From Lysinibacillus sphaericus OT4b.31 (lineage in GTDB: Bacteria; Bacillota; Bacilli; Bacillales_A; Planococcaceae): 64,000 bases of DNA. The stretch is taken from NCBI RefSeq assembly GCF_000392615.1, contig NZ_KB933398.1, forward strand, positions 3,563,462 through 3,627,461. The letters run 5' to 3'. The notes under the pieces were generated by a model that saw only the letters and a list, made by a program, of their open reading frames with translations, was not told the DNA's origin and did no database searches. Shown piece by piece: positions 45,224 to 54,469 of this stretch. Within the stretch, counting starts at the first letter, position 1. Every line of letters starts with the position of its first letter. A program made the position numbers and the translations under genes.

Positions 45224-46252
45224 ATGAAAAAAATATTGTTATTTTTCCTAGTTACTGTTCTTGCTGTATTTACAGCTGCCTGTGGTAATAAATCTTCAAC
45301 GTCTAATCAGTCAGAAGCACAAGATAAATTGGCCATCTACACAACTGTTTATCCTCTAAGCTATTTTACTGAGCGAATTGGTGGTGATTTCGTGGAAGTA
45401 TCATCAATTTACCCTCCTGGTGCTAATGAGCATACATTCGAGCCTACTCAAAAAGATATGATGCACTTAGCAGATGCAGATTTATTTTTCTATATTGGTC
45501 TAGGTCTTGAAGGTTTCGTGGAGAACGCGAAAAAAACACTAGCCAAAGAAGAGGTGACAATGGTTGCTACAGCAGACCAAGTATCCGATGAGAAATTAGC
45601 TGTCAGTACTGGTCACTCACATGAAGAAGAAGACAGTGCGTCGCATGAACATGATCATGCTGCTACCGAAGAAGAGCACGATCACGCTGAAGAAGGTCAC
45701 TCACATGAGGACCATGATCATGGTGATGTCGATCCACATTTATGGCTATCACCTGTGATAAGCCAAGATTTAGCACTTTCCATTAAAAATGCATTAGTTG
45801 AAAAAATGCCAGCACAAGAAGCGACTTTCACAGCTAATTACGATGCATTAGTAAAAGAGTTACAAGACTTAGATAGTGAATTTAAAACGATGGGTGAAAA
45901 AGCCGGAGAAAAAACATTCTTCGTCTCACATGCAGCATTCGGCTACATTGCTGGTGAATATGGCTTAACACAAGTTCCGATTGCAGGTTTAAATTCACAA
46001 AATGAGCCTTCTCAAAAGGAATTAACTGTGATTGTTGATAAAGCAAAAGACATGCACATTCACTATATTTTATTTGAGCAAAACGTATCGTCTAAACTAG
46101 CAGAAGTCATTCAAAAAGAAGTTGGTGCGGAATCACTTGTCCTGCATAACTTAAGCGTTTTAACAACGGATGATGTAAAAAATAATGAGACATACTTCAC
46201 GTTAATGCAAAACAATATGGAAATTTTAAATACTGCGTTAAACGCGCATTAA
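45224..46252 (+). CDS. znuA: Zinc ABC transporter substrate-binding lipoprotein (ZnuA/AdcA)
   Basis: 342 residues from the ATG at 45224 (GGAGG upstream; the longer frame would contain the Zur box). The lipobox is TAAC (cysteine near 21). The cluster A-1 domain has the metal ligands in GANEHTFEPTQKD, a His/Asp/Glu-rich loop (about 140-180, e.g. HEHDHAATEEEHDHAEEGHS), DVDPHLWLSP, and FFVSHAAFGYIAGEYGL. It captures Zn2+ outside the cell. The permease and ATPase genes are not adjacent, so it must work with components encoded elsewhere. The Zur box predicts induction by zinc shortage. Confidence 0.9.
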   Translation: MKKILLFFLVTVLAVFTAACGNKSSTSNQSEAQDKLAIYTTVYPLSYFTERIGGDFVEVSSIYPPGANEHTFEPTQKDMMHLADADLFFYIGLGLEGFVENAKKTLAKEEVTMVATADQVSDEKLAVSTGHSHEEEDSASHEHDHAATEEEHDHAEEGHSHEDHDHGDVDPHLWLSPVISQDLALSIKNALVEKMPAQEATFTANYDALVKELQDLDSEFKTMGEKAGEKTFFVSHAAFGYIAGEYGLTQVPIAGLNSQNEPSQKELTVIVDKAKDMHIHYILFEQNVSSKLAEVIQKEVGAESLVLHNLSVLTTDDVKNNETYFTLMQNNMEILNTALNAH

Positions 46253-47430
46253 CTTGCACATGAGAAAGGAGGTGCCCCGAAAGCAAGATGGGACACCTCC
46301 TTTATTATGACTAATTTCTCTTGCGGCATTCTTTTTTCCGTTCTGTGAATACTTGGTAATAATAGATGTGCAACTTCAACCTCTTCTATTGTTGGCACGA
46401 TTGATAAGTAAGCATAAGACCTTGTGAAAACCATATGCTTATTCATGTCATATGAAGCTATCTTTAACGGCTCATCGCTCTTTGTATACCTTTTTTCTAA
46501 GTGGGTAGCCTGTTCTTGTAACTGCATTGTGTAAAGCTTATTTTGCCCTAATATAGACAGGCCACGGTCATTATTTAAGTTACTATACACAAGCGGTTTC
46601 GTCATTACTTCAACCTTACTGTCCTGCTGTAAGGCAGAATAGTCTTCACTTGTTGCTGCCGGGTAACTTGCATAATCCCATGTATGATCTTGCGCTAATT
46701 GTCTATCTGACAGTAGAAAATAGTTGTAACGCACTTCACCTTGACGATCAGGTAATGGATCATCCCACGTAACGTCAATATGATACCAATCCTTATCTAA
46801 CTTCACTAATACCCAGGCGTGGAGTTGATCGCCTACTTCTCCCGTGACATATTGCACCTCAAAACCTAGCATCTCTAACATCCGAAAAAGTACTAATGCA
46901 TACGCTTGGCAAACCCCTTTGTTTTCTGTTAACAGTGTGTAGGGAGAATATTGACTTCCTTTCGTTTCCTTCGAGTATTCCGAAGTTAGAACAATAAAAT
47001 CATGTGCAGCCTGTAGTTTCTCCAATTCGCTTAATCCATGCATTGGCGCAATAATATCGGTCAAAGTCCGCTCTACAAAATCCGCCTCTTTTTGAGAAAT
47101 ATGATAGGTAAATTGAAATTCAATGACAATATTATTGGCATAACCATCATACTTCCATTTAAAACTAGAAATATTGGCGTAAAAATAAGGGTCCTTTATT
47201 GCATGTTTTATAAGCTCTGTTAGTTCATCTTTCAATGCCGATGTATCACCTGTGTATCGTATATCAAATTCAGTAGTTAACTGCATTACTTCTTTTTGAA
47301 TCTGATATTGTAGTGTCTCTATTGTAGTAGCTGTTGCGATAGTTTTTTGTTCATAACTTGCGAATACTTGCACATGACTCATTTGTAGAACAAATAATAT
47401 AATGATGACATTATATATATATTTTCTCAT
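46249..47430 (-). CDS. Secreted transglutaminase-like domain protein
   Basis: 393 residues with an N-terminal signal sequence (KYIYNVIIILFVLQMSHVQVFA). The transglutaminase-like core near 170-235 keeps all three catalytic residues: cysteine in ENKGVCQAYALVLFRML, histidine in GEVGDQLHAWVLV, aspartate in WYHIDVTWDDPLPD. Such bacterial proteins are mostly cysteine peptidases or cell-wall-linked; the target is unknown. It converges on znuA and the stop codons overlap (TTAA). The last codons (AFGAPPFSCAS) lie within the terminator hairpin at 46265, so the C-terminal end is a by-product of that hairpin. Confidence 0.8.
   Translation of the reverse strand: MRKYIYNVIIILFVLQMSHVQVFASYEQKTIATATTIETLQYQIQKEVMQLTTEFDIRYTGDTSALKDELTELIKHAIKDPYFYANISSFKWKYDGYANNIVIEFQFTYHISQKEADFVERTLTDIIAPMHGLSELEKLQAAHDFIVLTSEYSKETKGSQYSPYTLLTENKGVCQAYALVLFRMLEMLGFEVQYVTGEVGDQLHAWVLVKLDKDWYHIDVTWDDPLPDRQGEVRYNYFLLSDRQLAQDHTWDYASYPAATSEDYSALQQDSKVEVMTKPLVYSNLNNDRGLSILGQNKLYTMQLQEQATHLEKRYTKSDEPLKIASYDMNKHMVFTRSYAYLSIVPTIEEVEVAHLLLPSIHRTEKRMPQEKLVIIKEVSHLAFGAPPFSCAS
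46265..46305. terminator. Terminator between convergent znuA and transglutaminase genes
   Basis: AAAGGAGGTG-CCC and GGG-CACCTCCTTT arms form a strong stem. It lies inside the 3' coding end of the minus-strand gene. Confidence 0.8.
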
Positions 47431-47539
47431 ATGAGTCTGTCTCCTTTACTAAATAGTTTATGCCGCTCAATACAAATTATGTTAAATTATTATTAATTTA
47501 CCCTAAAATAAGTGACGTACCCTGTGAATATACAAAAAA

Positions 47540-47565
47540 GAAGCCTTCATTTTAATGAAGGCTTC
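47540..47565 (-). terminator. Perfect hairpin, probable displaced terminator of menE
   Basis: GAAGCCTTCATT-TT-AATGAAGGCTTC with an A-run on the left, hence a T-run on the minus strand. A near copy (24 of 26 bases) stands at 48004-48029 at the menE end, on the other side of the IS remnant. Confidence 0.8.
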
Positions 47566-47594
47566 TGACTGTAGAAAGTATGAATAATTTGTTG

Positions 47595-47709
47595 CGGAAA
47601 AAGCCACTCGCTTTCCGCGGACGAACCAACTAGCGTCCTCCCCCTCGCTACACTTTTTGCGCGATCTAGCTGGCTCGTTCTTCCGCAGCAGTCTCGCAGC
47701 TTTTTCCTT
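47595..47709 (+). repeat. Dispersed GC-rich repeat copy
   Basis: GCGGAAAAAGCCACTCGC, TTTCCGCGGACGAACCAACT, CCTCGCTACACTTTTTGCGC, then TTCCGCAGCAGTCTCGCAGC. It is a diverged relative of 28201-28306 and stands in the same position relative to a transposase remnant. Confidence 0.7.
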
Positions 47710-47739
47710 TCTATAAAGAATCAGAGATGTTGTGCTTTG

Positions 47740-47995
47740 ATGTCAAAAAAACTTACAGAATGACCGTGATCAACCTGAAATAATTACGATTGCTCAAGTG
47801 GTACCACAAAATCACTTAGTTCGTAAACTATGTGTTGGACAACCATAAGAGGTCTCAAAAAATTGTCCATGCAGGCGATGCTTACTTTTTCTGCCATAAA
47901 ATTGAAGAAACTCGCTGTTTGGACATGGCGAGAAACATAAACAGTGTAAGCAGTGGTAAAAGACACTGATTTTACATACGAACACGTCATTAATG
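47740..47995 (+). pseudogene. IS1182-type transposase remnant with internal deletion
   Basis: The N-terminal part (about 47755-47829) reads QNDRDQPEIITIAQVVPQNH then LVRKL, the start of an IS1182-type transposase. It runs straight into MCWTTIRGLKKLSMQAMLTF SAIKLKKLAVWTWRET, the C-terminal end, with a stop at 47939-47941. About nine tenths of the gene is missing. Outer end TTAATGAAAATCACT, like the copy at 27980. Reverse-strand frames over this stretch are artefacts. Confidence 0.78.
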
Positions 47996-48016
47996 AAAAT
48001 CACTGAAGCCTTGATT

Positions 48017-49471
48017 TTAATGAAGGCTCCTTTCATGTGGAAGCAATTCCACTAATTTTCTTCTCAATAACTTATTTGCACCATTGCGTGGAAGTTCATC
48101 GATAACGATGATTTTTTTGGGTACTTTATATTTAGCCAGCTTTTTTCGACAAAACGTTTGTAATTGCTCCATTGATACTTGTTCCTTTAAAACGACAAAG
48201 GCAATTGGTACTTGGCCCCATTGATTATGCTCTATGCCACACACACCCGCTTCCTGTACAGCCGAATGTGCCAACAGTACATTTTCAATTTCGGCAGGGT
48301 AAATATTTTCCCCACCAGAAATTATTAAATCGGCACGACGATCTACAACAAATAAAAAGCCAGCTTCATCCATATAACCCACATCGCCTGTATGAAGCCA
48401 GCCTTCTATAGTGGCACTTTTTTGAGCAAAACGGCCAATATAACCGGGTGTTACATGTGGTCCACGAATACAAATTTCCCCTTCACCTTGTGCATTTGGC
48501 TCGATGATTTTAATTTGGTTGAAAAATAAGGGCTTCCCTGCTGAACCAATTTTATGCATTGCATCTTCGCTTGCGAGTGTAGCAGTTTGCGATGAGGTTT
48601 CTGTCATACCGTATGTTTGTGCTACCGCTAGTTTTAAAGCATTGGCACGTTTTAAATAATCCATCGGTACAGGACCACCGCCTGCCAATAACATTTTAAA
48701 AAGCGGTGAAGCTAGTGCACTTCTCTGCTCAAGGGCATGTAAAATTCGTTCTAGTGTCACAGCAACTACCGACATATGTGTCACTGTTCCATCGATAATA
48801 TTGTGAGCAATAGCGTCCACATCAAAATGTTCGTATAACTGCACTTTGTTGCCATACAATAACGACCGTACTAAAATTGAAAAACCACTTATATGAAATA
48901 GTGGCACAGCACATAGCCATGTATCATCGGTTTGTAAACCTAAATTAAGTACAGAGGCCGTTGCACTTGCCTGATGATTCCCAACCGTTTGACGAACGCC
49001 TTTTGGAAAACCTGTTGTCCCAGACGTGTACATAATTGATGTAGTTTGTGCCAATGACCATTCTTTCGCAATGTCTACGTCTTGCTCTGTACCGTCCTCA
49101 ACACTAGAAAACAAATAGTATGACAAGGTATTCGTCGGTATCTTCTCAGCATCCTCATCTGCCACTAGTACCGTTACAGCCTCCGAATCCTCTAATTGAT
49201 AGGCTATTTCTGATTGAGATAATCTACGATTAAGCATCACCATTTCACATTGTAAATGCATACACGCGTACATCATTACAACAAGACTAGATGTGCTTGG
49301 TCCCAATAGAGCAATTCGATCTTTTTGTTTGATACCAAGCGCTGTTAACTGACGCGCCCGTTTCATGGAAAGTTCGTTTAATTCTTGAAACGTCCATGTT
49401 TGTCCTTCATATGTGAGAGCATTACGTAATGGCGTTAAATACGCACGCTGCAAAATCCAATTTGGATACAT
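48017..49471 (-). CDS. menE: o-Succinylbenzoate-CoA ligase
   Basis: 484 residues from the ATG at 49471 (GGAGGG upstream). AMP-forming ligase: P-loop TTSIMYTSGTTGFPKGVRQT (near 155), AQTYGMTETSSQ (near 285), WLHTGDVGYMDEAGFLFVVD (near 375) and the C-terminal lysine region LPRNGANKLLRRKL. It activates o-succinylbenzoate for menaquinone synthesis. It follows menB after a terminator-like hairpin and a repeated stretch, so may have its own promoter. Directly downstream an IS remnant stands where other bacilli often have menC. Confidence 0.92.
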   Translation of the reverse strand: MYPNWILQRAYLTPLRNALTYEGQTWTFQELNELSMKRARQLTALGIKQKDRIALLGPSTSSLVVMMYACMHLQCEMVMLNRRLSQSEIAYQLEDSEAVTVLVADEDAEKIPTNTLSYYLFSSVEDGTEQDVDIAKEWSLAQTTSIMYTSGTTGFPKGVRQTVGNHQASATASVLNLGLQTDDTWLCAVPLFHISGFSILVRSLLYGNKVQLYEHFDVDAIAHNIIDGTVTHMSVVAVTLERILHALEQRSALASPLFKMLLAGGGPVPMDYLKRANALKLAVAQTYGMTETSSQTATLASEDAMHKIGSAGKPLFFNQIKIIEPNAQGEGEICIRGPHVTPGYIGRFAQKSATIEGWLHTGDVGYMDEAGFLFVVDRRADLIISGGENIYPAEIENVLLAHSAVQEAGVCGIEHNQWGQVPIAFVVLKEQVSMEQLQTFCRKKLAKYKVPKKIIVIDELPRNGANKLLRRKLVELLPHERSLH

Positions 49472-49549
49472 TTTTGTTCCCTCCAATCATTCACACTATT
49501 AAGCTTACCGCTTCTTGGCGTAATCCGTCTATTGACTGTTTTCTATCCT

Positions 49550-49619
49550 TATCTGTCACTTCATAGATTCTATCCGCGACTTTTCTCTTTCTATCCGTCA
49601 CTTCATAGCTTTTATCCGC
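49550..49619. repeat. Direct repeat of 28 bases upstream of menE
   Basis: 49550-49577 and 49592-49619 agree at 25 of 28 positions (common core GTCACTTCATAG ... TATCCGC), 42 bases apart. Partial units (TATCC...) lie before and after, giving a degenerate array of TATCCG-containing blocks. Confidence 0.7.
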
Positions 49620-49638
49620 TTCAACCTTTCAAATACAT

Positions 49639-49672
49639 AAAAAAGCTCGCATCTGTTAAGAGACACGAGCCG
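49639..49672 (-). terminator. Terminator after menB
   Basis: GCTCG-TCT and AGA-CGAGC arms followed by TTTTTT on the minus strand, 18 bases after the menB stop. Confidence 0.7.
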
Positions 49673-49689
49673 ATAATCAATCTAAATAA

Positions 49690-50508
49690 TCAAGGGAATC
49701 TTGGGAATTGACCGAAGTCTGGTTGGCGTTTTTCTTTGAAAGCGTCACGACCTTCTTTTGCTTCATCTGTAGTGTAGTAAAGAAGTGTTGCGTCACCCGC
49801 CATTTGTTGAAGACCTGCTAAGCCATCTGTATCTGCGTTCATCGCCGCTTTTAAGAAGCGTAGCGCAGTTGGAGACATTTGCAGCATTTCCTCACACCAT
49901 TGAACAGTTTCGTCTTCCAATTGCGCATAAGGAACAACTGTGTTAACTAATCCCATATCAAGTGCTTGCTGTGCATCATATTGACGGCAAAGGAACCAAA
50001 TTTCACGTGCCTTTTTATGACCAATAATACGTGCAAGATAGCCTGAACCGTAACCAGCATCGAATGAACCAACTTTTGGTCCAGTTTGTCCAAAACGAGC
50101 ATTGTCAGCTGCGATTGTCAGGTCACATACAACGTGTAATACATGGCCTCCACCGATTGCATAGCCCGCAACCATCGCTACTACTGGTTTTGGAATAACG
50201 CGGATTAAACGTTGTAGGTCAAGCACATTTAAACGTGGGATTTCATCGTCCCCTACATAGCCACCATGTCCGCGTACTTTTTGGTCACCACCTGAGCAGA
50301 AGGCATGTTCTCCTTCTCCTGTTAAAATGATAACACCTACATTTTTATCATCACGCGCGCGTGAAAATGCATCAATCATTTCCATAACCGTTTTGGGACG
50401 GAATGCATTGCGAACTTCTGGACGGTTAATCGTTACTTTAGCGATACCGTTATAAAATTCATACTTAATATCTTCGTAAGTATGTAAAGTAGTCCATTGA
50501 CGTGTCAT
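49690..50508 (-). CDS. menB: 1,4-Dihydroxy-2-naphthoyl-CoA synthase
   Basis: 272 residues, crotonase superfamily. It closes the ring of o-succinylbenzoyl-CoA to give DHNA-CoA. Oxyanion-hole segments: [20 protein letters not shown] (near 85) and [20 protein letters not shown] (near 120). The C-terminal [16 protein letters not shown] is the MenB tail. GGAGG site before the ATG. Part of the menF-D-H-B operon. Confidence 0.96.
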   Translation of the reverse strand: MTRQWTTLHTYEDIKYEFYNGIAKVTINRPEVRNAFRPKTVMEMIDAFSRARDDKNVGVIILTGEGEHAFCSGGDQKVRGHGGYVGDDEIPRLNVLDLQRLIRVIPKPVVAMVAGYAIGGGHVLHVVCDLTIAADNARFGQTGPKVGSFDAGYGSGYLARIIGHKKAREIWFLCRQYDAQQALDMGLVNTVVPYAQLEDETVQWCEEMLQMSPTALRFLKAAMNADTDGLAGLQQMAGDATLLYYTTDEAKEGRDAFKEKRQPDFGQFPRFP

Positions 50509-50569
50509 TGTATTACCTCCTAATTAATAATTCGTTTCGAAAAAATCGAGACGCTAACGTAATAAAACA

Positions 50570-51379
50570 TCACGTTAAATTCTTCATTACTATTGTAGCA
50601 AACTCAGCGGGATTTTCCACATGAATTGCATGTCCCACGTCATTTACTGTCATATGTTGTGCATTTTTTAATAACGCTTTCATGTCAATGGCAATGTGAC
50701 AAAACTTTTCGTCTAGTGCGCCAGTAATAAGCAGTACAGGCATATCCATTTGTGTTAAAAGCGACCAATTTGACGGTTGCATACCAGTGCCAATCCCTCG
50801 TAAGCTACCAACTAGACCACTTTCCCTTTGGGCGAGTCGCTCTAGGCGAATTGCTTGTCGGGCAATTGCAGGTAAACGTTTCTGCGAGGCAAATAACGGG
50901 ATATTTTCCCATGCATGGACAAAGGATTCCACACCGTTTGCCGCTATTTTTTCAGCAAGTGCATTATCGCGCTCACAACGCGACTTTCGTTCTTCAGATG
51001 AACGTAATCCTGGAGAAGCGCTTTCTAATATTAGCTTGTCTACACGTGCTGGGTACGTAATTGCGTATGATAATGCGATACGTCCACCCATCGAATAGCC
51101 TAATAGCGTAAATTTTTCTAGCTGTAGTTGATTAAAAACTTCCTCTAAATCACGCAGTTGTTCTAGCATGGTGAAGCGGCTAATTTGCTCAGGTACAGCC
51201 GTTTGCCCATGACCAATTAAATCAATTGCGACAATGCGCACTTGAGGCAAGGCATCCGCTAAATTTCGCCACGTCTCCGTACTACCAGTAAAACCATGCA
51301 AAGCCACAATCGTTTGTTGTGCTTCCTCATTCCATATTTTTACGTGCGTCTCAATGCCTCGAATCTTTAGCTTTGCCAT
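50570..51379 (-). CDS. menH: SHCHC synthase (MenH), alpha/beta hydrolase
   Basis: 269 residues. Catalytic serine in LLGYSMGGRIALSYA (near 93), aspartate in ITGALDEKFC (near 217), histidine in NDVGHAIHVENP (near 245). Removes pyruvate from SEPHCHC in menaquinone synthesis. The start overlaps the menD end by 13 bases, so the two are translationally coupled. Assignment relies on gene order as much as on motifs, because many hydrolases look alike. Confidence 0.92.
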   Translation of the reverse strand: MAKLKIRGIETHVKIWNEEAQQTIVALHGFTGSTETWRNLADALPQVRIVAIDLIGHGQTAVPEQISRFTMLEQLRDLEEVFNQLQLEKFTLLGYSMGGRIALSYAITYPARVDKLILESASPGLRSSEERKSRCERDNALAEKIAANGVESFVHAWENIPLFASQKRLPAIARQAIRLERLAQRESGLVGSLRGIGTGMQPSNWSLLTQMDMPVLLITGALDEKFCHIAIDMKALLKNAQHMTVNDVGHAIHVENPAEFATIVMKNLT

Positions 51380-53091
51380 GCCTTTAAACCTGCATTAATG
51401 AGATTCCAAAGCGCACGATGGGCATAGACATTTTCTTCTCTATCCGTAAATATTTCTAGTAAACGTAACGGACGTTTTTTCACTATGTTAAATTTCGATA
51501 ATAGCTCAGAAATGTCCTCTACCCGAATATATTCCATACCATACATATGTGCAATATCACGGAATTCAAGTGCTGTTGGTGTGCCAAATAAATCTTCATA
51601 ATGTGCTTCTACTGTTGATTGTGGTAGATAAGAGAATATACCACCGCCATCGTTATTCATGACAATAATAGTAATATTACATTCTTGGTAGCGCGATGCT
51701 ATAAGTCCATTGACATCATGTAAAAAGGCTAAATCGCCAATGAGTAGATAGGTTTCACGACCATTCACTTGACTAAAGCCCATTGCTGTAGATACAACAC
51801 CATCGATACCATTCGCACCACGATTTGCAAAAATGCGAAGATCCTTTGTCGTTTTCATTAAAAATGTATCAATATCACGAATTGGCATACTACTGCTAAC
51901 AAAAATATCACTGCCATTAGGAATCATCTCTAGTAAACGACTCACCATGGCACCCTCATCGATTGCTCCTGCTGTATAGTGTTCAATATACTCCAGTGCA
52001 ATATCATTAGCATCTTGCCATTCCGCTAAGTACTCCGCTTCTAGCGCAGTTGCAGGAACATCTAACTGTACGAGCCAATCACCAACACTTGCATGAATAA
52101 AGTGTGTCGATACACCTGTAGAATCTCGGAACATGGGGTCTTCATCCACAACTATATAAGTATTTGGTCGTGACTTCGCAATAAATTGCATCATAAATTT
52201 CGATACAGGCTGTGAACCTAAACGTAGCACTGTTTCTGGCTCAACAAGCGCTTTAAATTCTTCACTTTTCATAATCGCATCATACGTTGAAATAACATAT
52301 GGCAAACAATCTTCTGGTACAGACGTTCGCATATTTGATAAACTCTCCACAATAACAGGCCATTTCAATTGACGGACAAAGTCCCATAAAATAGTTACAT
52401 CTGTCCCTAGCGCAAGCTCACCAATAACGACAAAGCCTCGTTTTGTCGTGCGTAAAATTGACGCTAGCTCCTGTTGTATTGCCACAGAAGGCGTTAGCTC
52501 AGCAATGCTACTTTGCTTAAATGATGCTTCAGGTAACTCCTCACGAAAATCGATCAGCAATGGCTCACGGAACGGTACATTAATATGCACAGGTCCAGAC
52601 GGTGCACTCGTCGCTATGGCAACCGCTCGAGCAAGGTGACGCTCAATAAATGGCAATGTTGGTGCAGCGTTATCTGGCAGTGGAAAATCAACACTCCACT
52701 TTACATGAGGACCATATAAATTTGGTTGATTGATAGCTTGTGGTGCCCCTACTTCTCGTAATTCATGGGGACGATCTGCTGTCATAACGATTAATGGTAC
52801 GCGTGCATAACTAGCCTCTACAATCGCAGGGTAGTAATTTGCGGCAGCTGTACCTGATGTACATAATAGGACAACCGGCTGTGCCGTAGCTTTAGCAATA
52901 CCTAATGCGAAAAATGCGGCAGATCGTTCATCAACTTGGCGATATATTTTAAGCTGCTTTGTTGATGCAAAAGCATAAGCAAGGGGTGTCGAACGTGAAC
53001 CTGGACTTACTACAACATTTCGTACACCTGCTTGTACGAGTGATGCGACAATTTTATATACATAATCAGTTAATATCTTCTGTTCACTCAT
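51367..53091 (-). CDS. menD: SEPHCHC synthase (MenD), thiamine diphosphate enzyme
   Basis: 574 residues. It joins 2-oxoglutarate-derived succinyl semialdehyde to isochorismate. N-terminal VVSPGSRSTPLAYAFAST and the glutamate in RQVDERSAAFFALG (cofactor activation). C-terminal ThDP/Mg motif GDLAFLHDVNGL with NNDGGGIFSYLP. It overlaps menF by eight bases and menH by 13. Full length, no damage. Confidence 0.96.
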   Translation of the reverse strand: MSEQKILTDYVYKIVASLVQAGVRNVVVSPGSRSTPLAYAFASTKQLKIYRQVDERSAAFFALGIAKATAQPVVLLCTSGTAAANYYPAIVEASYARVPLIVMTADRPHELREVGAPQAINQPNLYGPHVKWSVDFPLPDNAAPTLPFIERHLARAVAIATSAPSGPVHINVPFREPLLIDFREELPEASFKQSSIAELTPSVAIQQELASILRTTKRGFVVIGELALGTDVTILWDFVRQLKWPVIVESLSNMRTSVPEDCLPYVISTYDAIMKSEEFKALVEPETVLRLGSQPVSKFMMQFIAKSRPNTYIVVDEDPMFRDSTGVSTHFIHASVGDWLVQLDVPATALEAEYLAEWQDANDIALEYIEHYTAGAIDEGAMVSRLLEMIPNGSDIFVSSSMPIRDIDTFLMKTTKDLRIFANRGANGIDGVVSTAMGFSQVNGRETYLLIGDLAFLHDVNGLIASRYQECNITIIVMNNDGGGIFSYLPQSTVEAHYEDLFGTPTALEFRDIAHMYGMEYIRVEDISELLSKFNIVKKRPLRLLEIFTDREENVYAHRALWNLINAGLKAWQS

Positions 53092-54469
53092 GTAATTGTC
53101 CTCCTAACGCCCGAAGCATCGGACGGAATTTCACTAACGTTTCGTCATATTCAGACTGTGGTTCTGAATCAGCTACAATACCGCCACCTGCATATAAATA
53201 GGCCTTATCTTTAATTAATGCTGCCGAACGAATAGCTACCGCGAATTCTCCGTTTCCCTCTGCATCCATCCAACCAATTGGTGCAGCATAAAGCCCACGA
53301 TTCATCGGCTCATATTTACGGATAGCTGCCATTGCTTCTTGTCTCGGCACACCGCCTAAAGCTGGCGTCGGATGCAAATACTTTGTCAGTTGCAAAATAG
53401 TTGCTCCATTATTTAACTGACCTTCAACCGGTGTATATAAATGTTGAATATCTCTAATTTTTAGTAAGCGTGGACCATCAGGTATTTTCACATTGATACA
53501 GTTTTTACGGAAAATATCTGCAATCATATCAACCACATAGTGATGCTCGCCACCATTTTTTGGATCATTTAATAAGCTTTGTCCATAGGTTTCATCTTCA
53601 TCAGCTGTTTTACCACGTTTAATAGAGCCTGCCACACATGATGAATAGGCATGTCCATTTTTAACTTTCACAAGTCGTTCCGGTGACGCACCAAAAAATA
53701 ATAATTCGTGACGCTCTAATCCAAACAAATAACTTTCCGGCTGTTCATTTATAATTTGCGATAGTATTTGTGGTGATGCTACCTGCTCTTTAAACTGTAA
53801 AGCAAGCGATCGTGCAATAACGACTTTATTGGCCTTCTTCGCCTTAATCAGGGCTGTCACTTGGTCAATCGACGCTAGGTACGGCTCCTTATACGGCTCA
53901 AAATAACTTGTTATTTCAGGCTTTGAATACGTTCCCACTTCTTTTACCTGCGCAGCGTGAATGAAATGATCACGCTCTTGACGTAGTGCTTCCATCTGTT
54001 CTTCTGGCTGTTTTTCATGTGTAATAAGATGAATGCTCACATATGCTTTGTCATCACGCAATACAAGCTGATATGTTGCCAGTGCAAAATATGCTTCGGG
54101 AAAGCCCGTCCACTCCCCATCCACATTATTTTGTGGATCAAATGTAAAACCGCCAAATAAAATGGGCTGTAGCTCAGCTTGGCCCTTAACACAATGTTTC
54201 GTTAAGTGCTTCCACTCCGCTTCCACCTCGTCAAAGCGGTCATTTTTTGCGTTATTTTGAATCGTATGGGCATGTCCTAAACCCACTAATGTCATTGTTT
54301 TTTCTCTATTTTGCCAATAAAATCGTTCACCTTTATAACGCTCCTCACCCGCTGCATAAAATGCTAGCGCCGATAAGCGACTTACTTCGATCGTTTCCAT
54401 ATAAAAATGAAGGTTTTGGCCCAAAGAGTCCACTTCTATTTCTGTGGCTTGGTACCACTTCTGTTGCAT
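53084..54469 (-). CDS. menF: Menaquinone-specific isochorismate synthase
   Basis: 461 residues from the ATG at 54469, 7 bases after GGAGG. Chorismate-utilising fold: KVVIARSLALQF, YLFGLERHELLFFGASPERL, SSCVAGSIKRGKTADEDETY, HPTPALGGVPRQEAM and AAPIGWMDAEGNGEFAVAIR. Converts chorismate to isochorismate, the first step of the pathway. First gene of the men operon and divergent from menA; the roughly 430 bases between should hold both promoters, and I see no other gene there. Confidence 0.95.
   Translation of the reverse strand: MQQKWYQATEIEVDSLGQNLHFYMETIEVSRLSALAFYAAGEERYKGERFYWQNREKTMTLVGLGHAHTIQNNAKNDRFDEVEAEWKHLTKHCVKGQAELQPILFGGFTFDPQNNVDGEWTGFPEAYFALATYQLVLRDDKAYVSIHLITHEKQPEEQMEALRQERDHFIHAAQVKEVGTYSKPEITSYFEPYKEPYLASIDQVTALIKAKKANKVVIARSLALQFKEQVASPQILSQIINEQPESYLFGLERHELLFFGASPERLVKVKNGHAYSSCVAGSIKRGKTADEDETYGQSLLNDPKNGGEHHYVVDMIADIFRKNCINVKIPDGPRLLKIRDIQHLYTPVEGQLNNGATILQLTKYLHPTPALGGVPRQEAMAAIRKYEPMNRGLYAAPIGWMDAEGNGEFAVAIRSAALIKDKAYLYAGGGIVADSEPQSEYDETLVKFRPMLRALGGQLHE

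Noticed and set aside
47784..48036. Minus-strand small frames
   Set aside because: They are antisense to the transposase remnant, which reads clearly on the plus strand.
49550..49619. CRISPR-like array
   Set aside because: Only two full units, imperfect, with short irregular spacers and no cas genes nearby.
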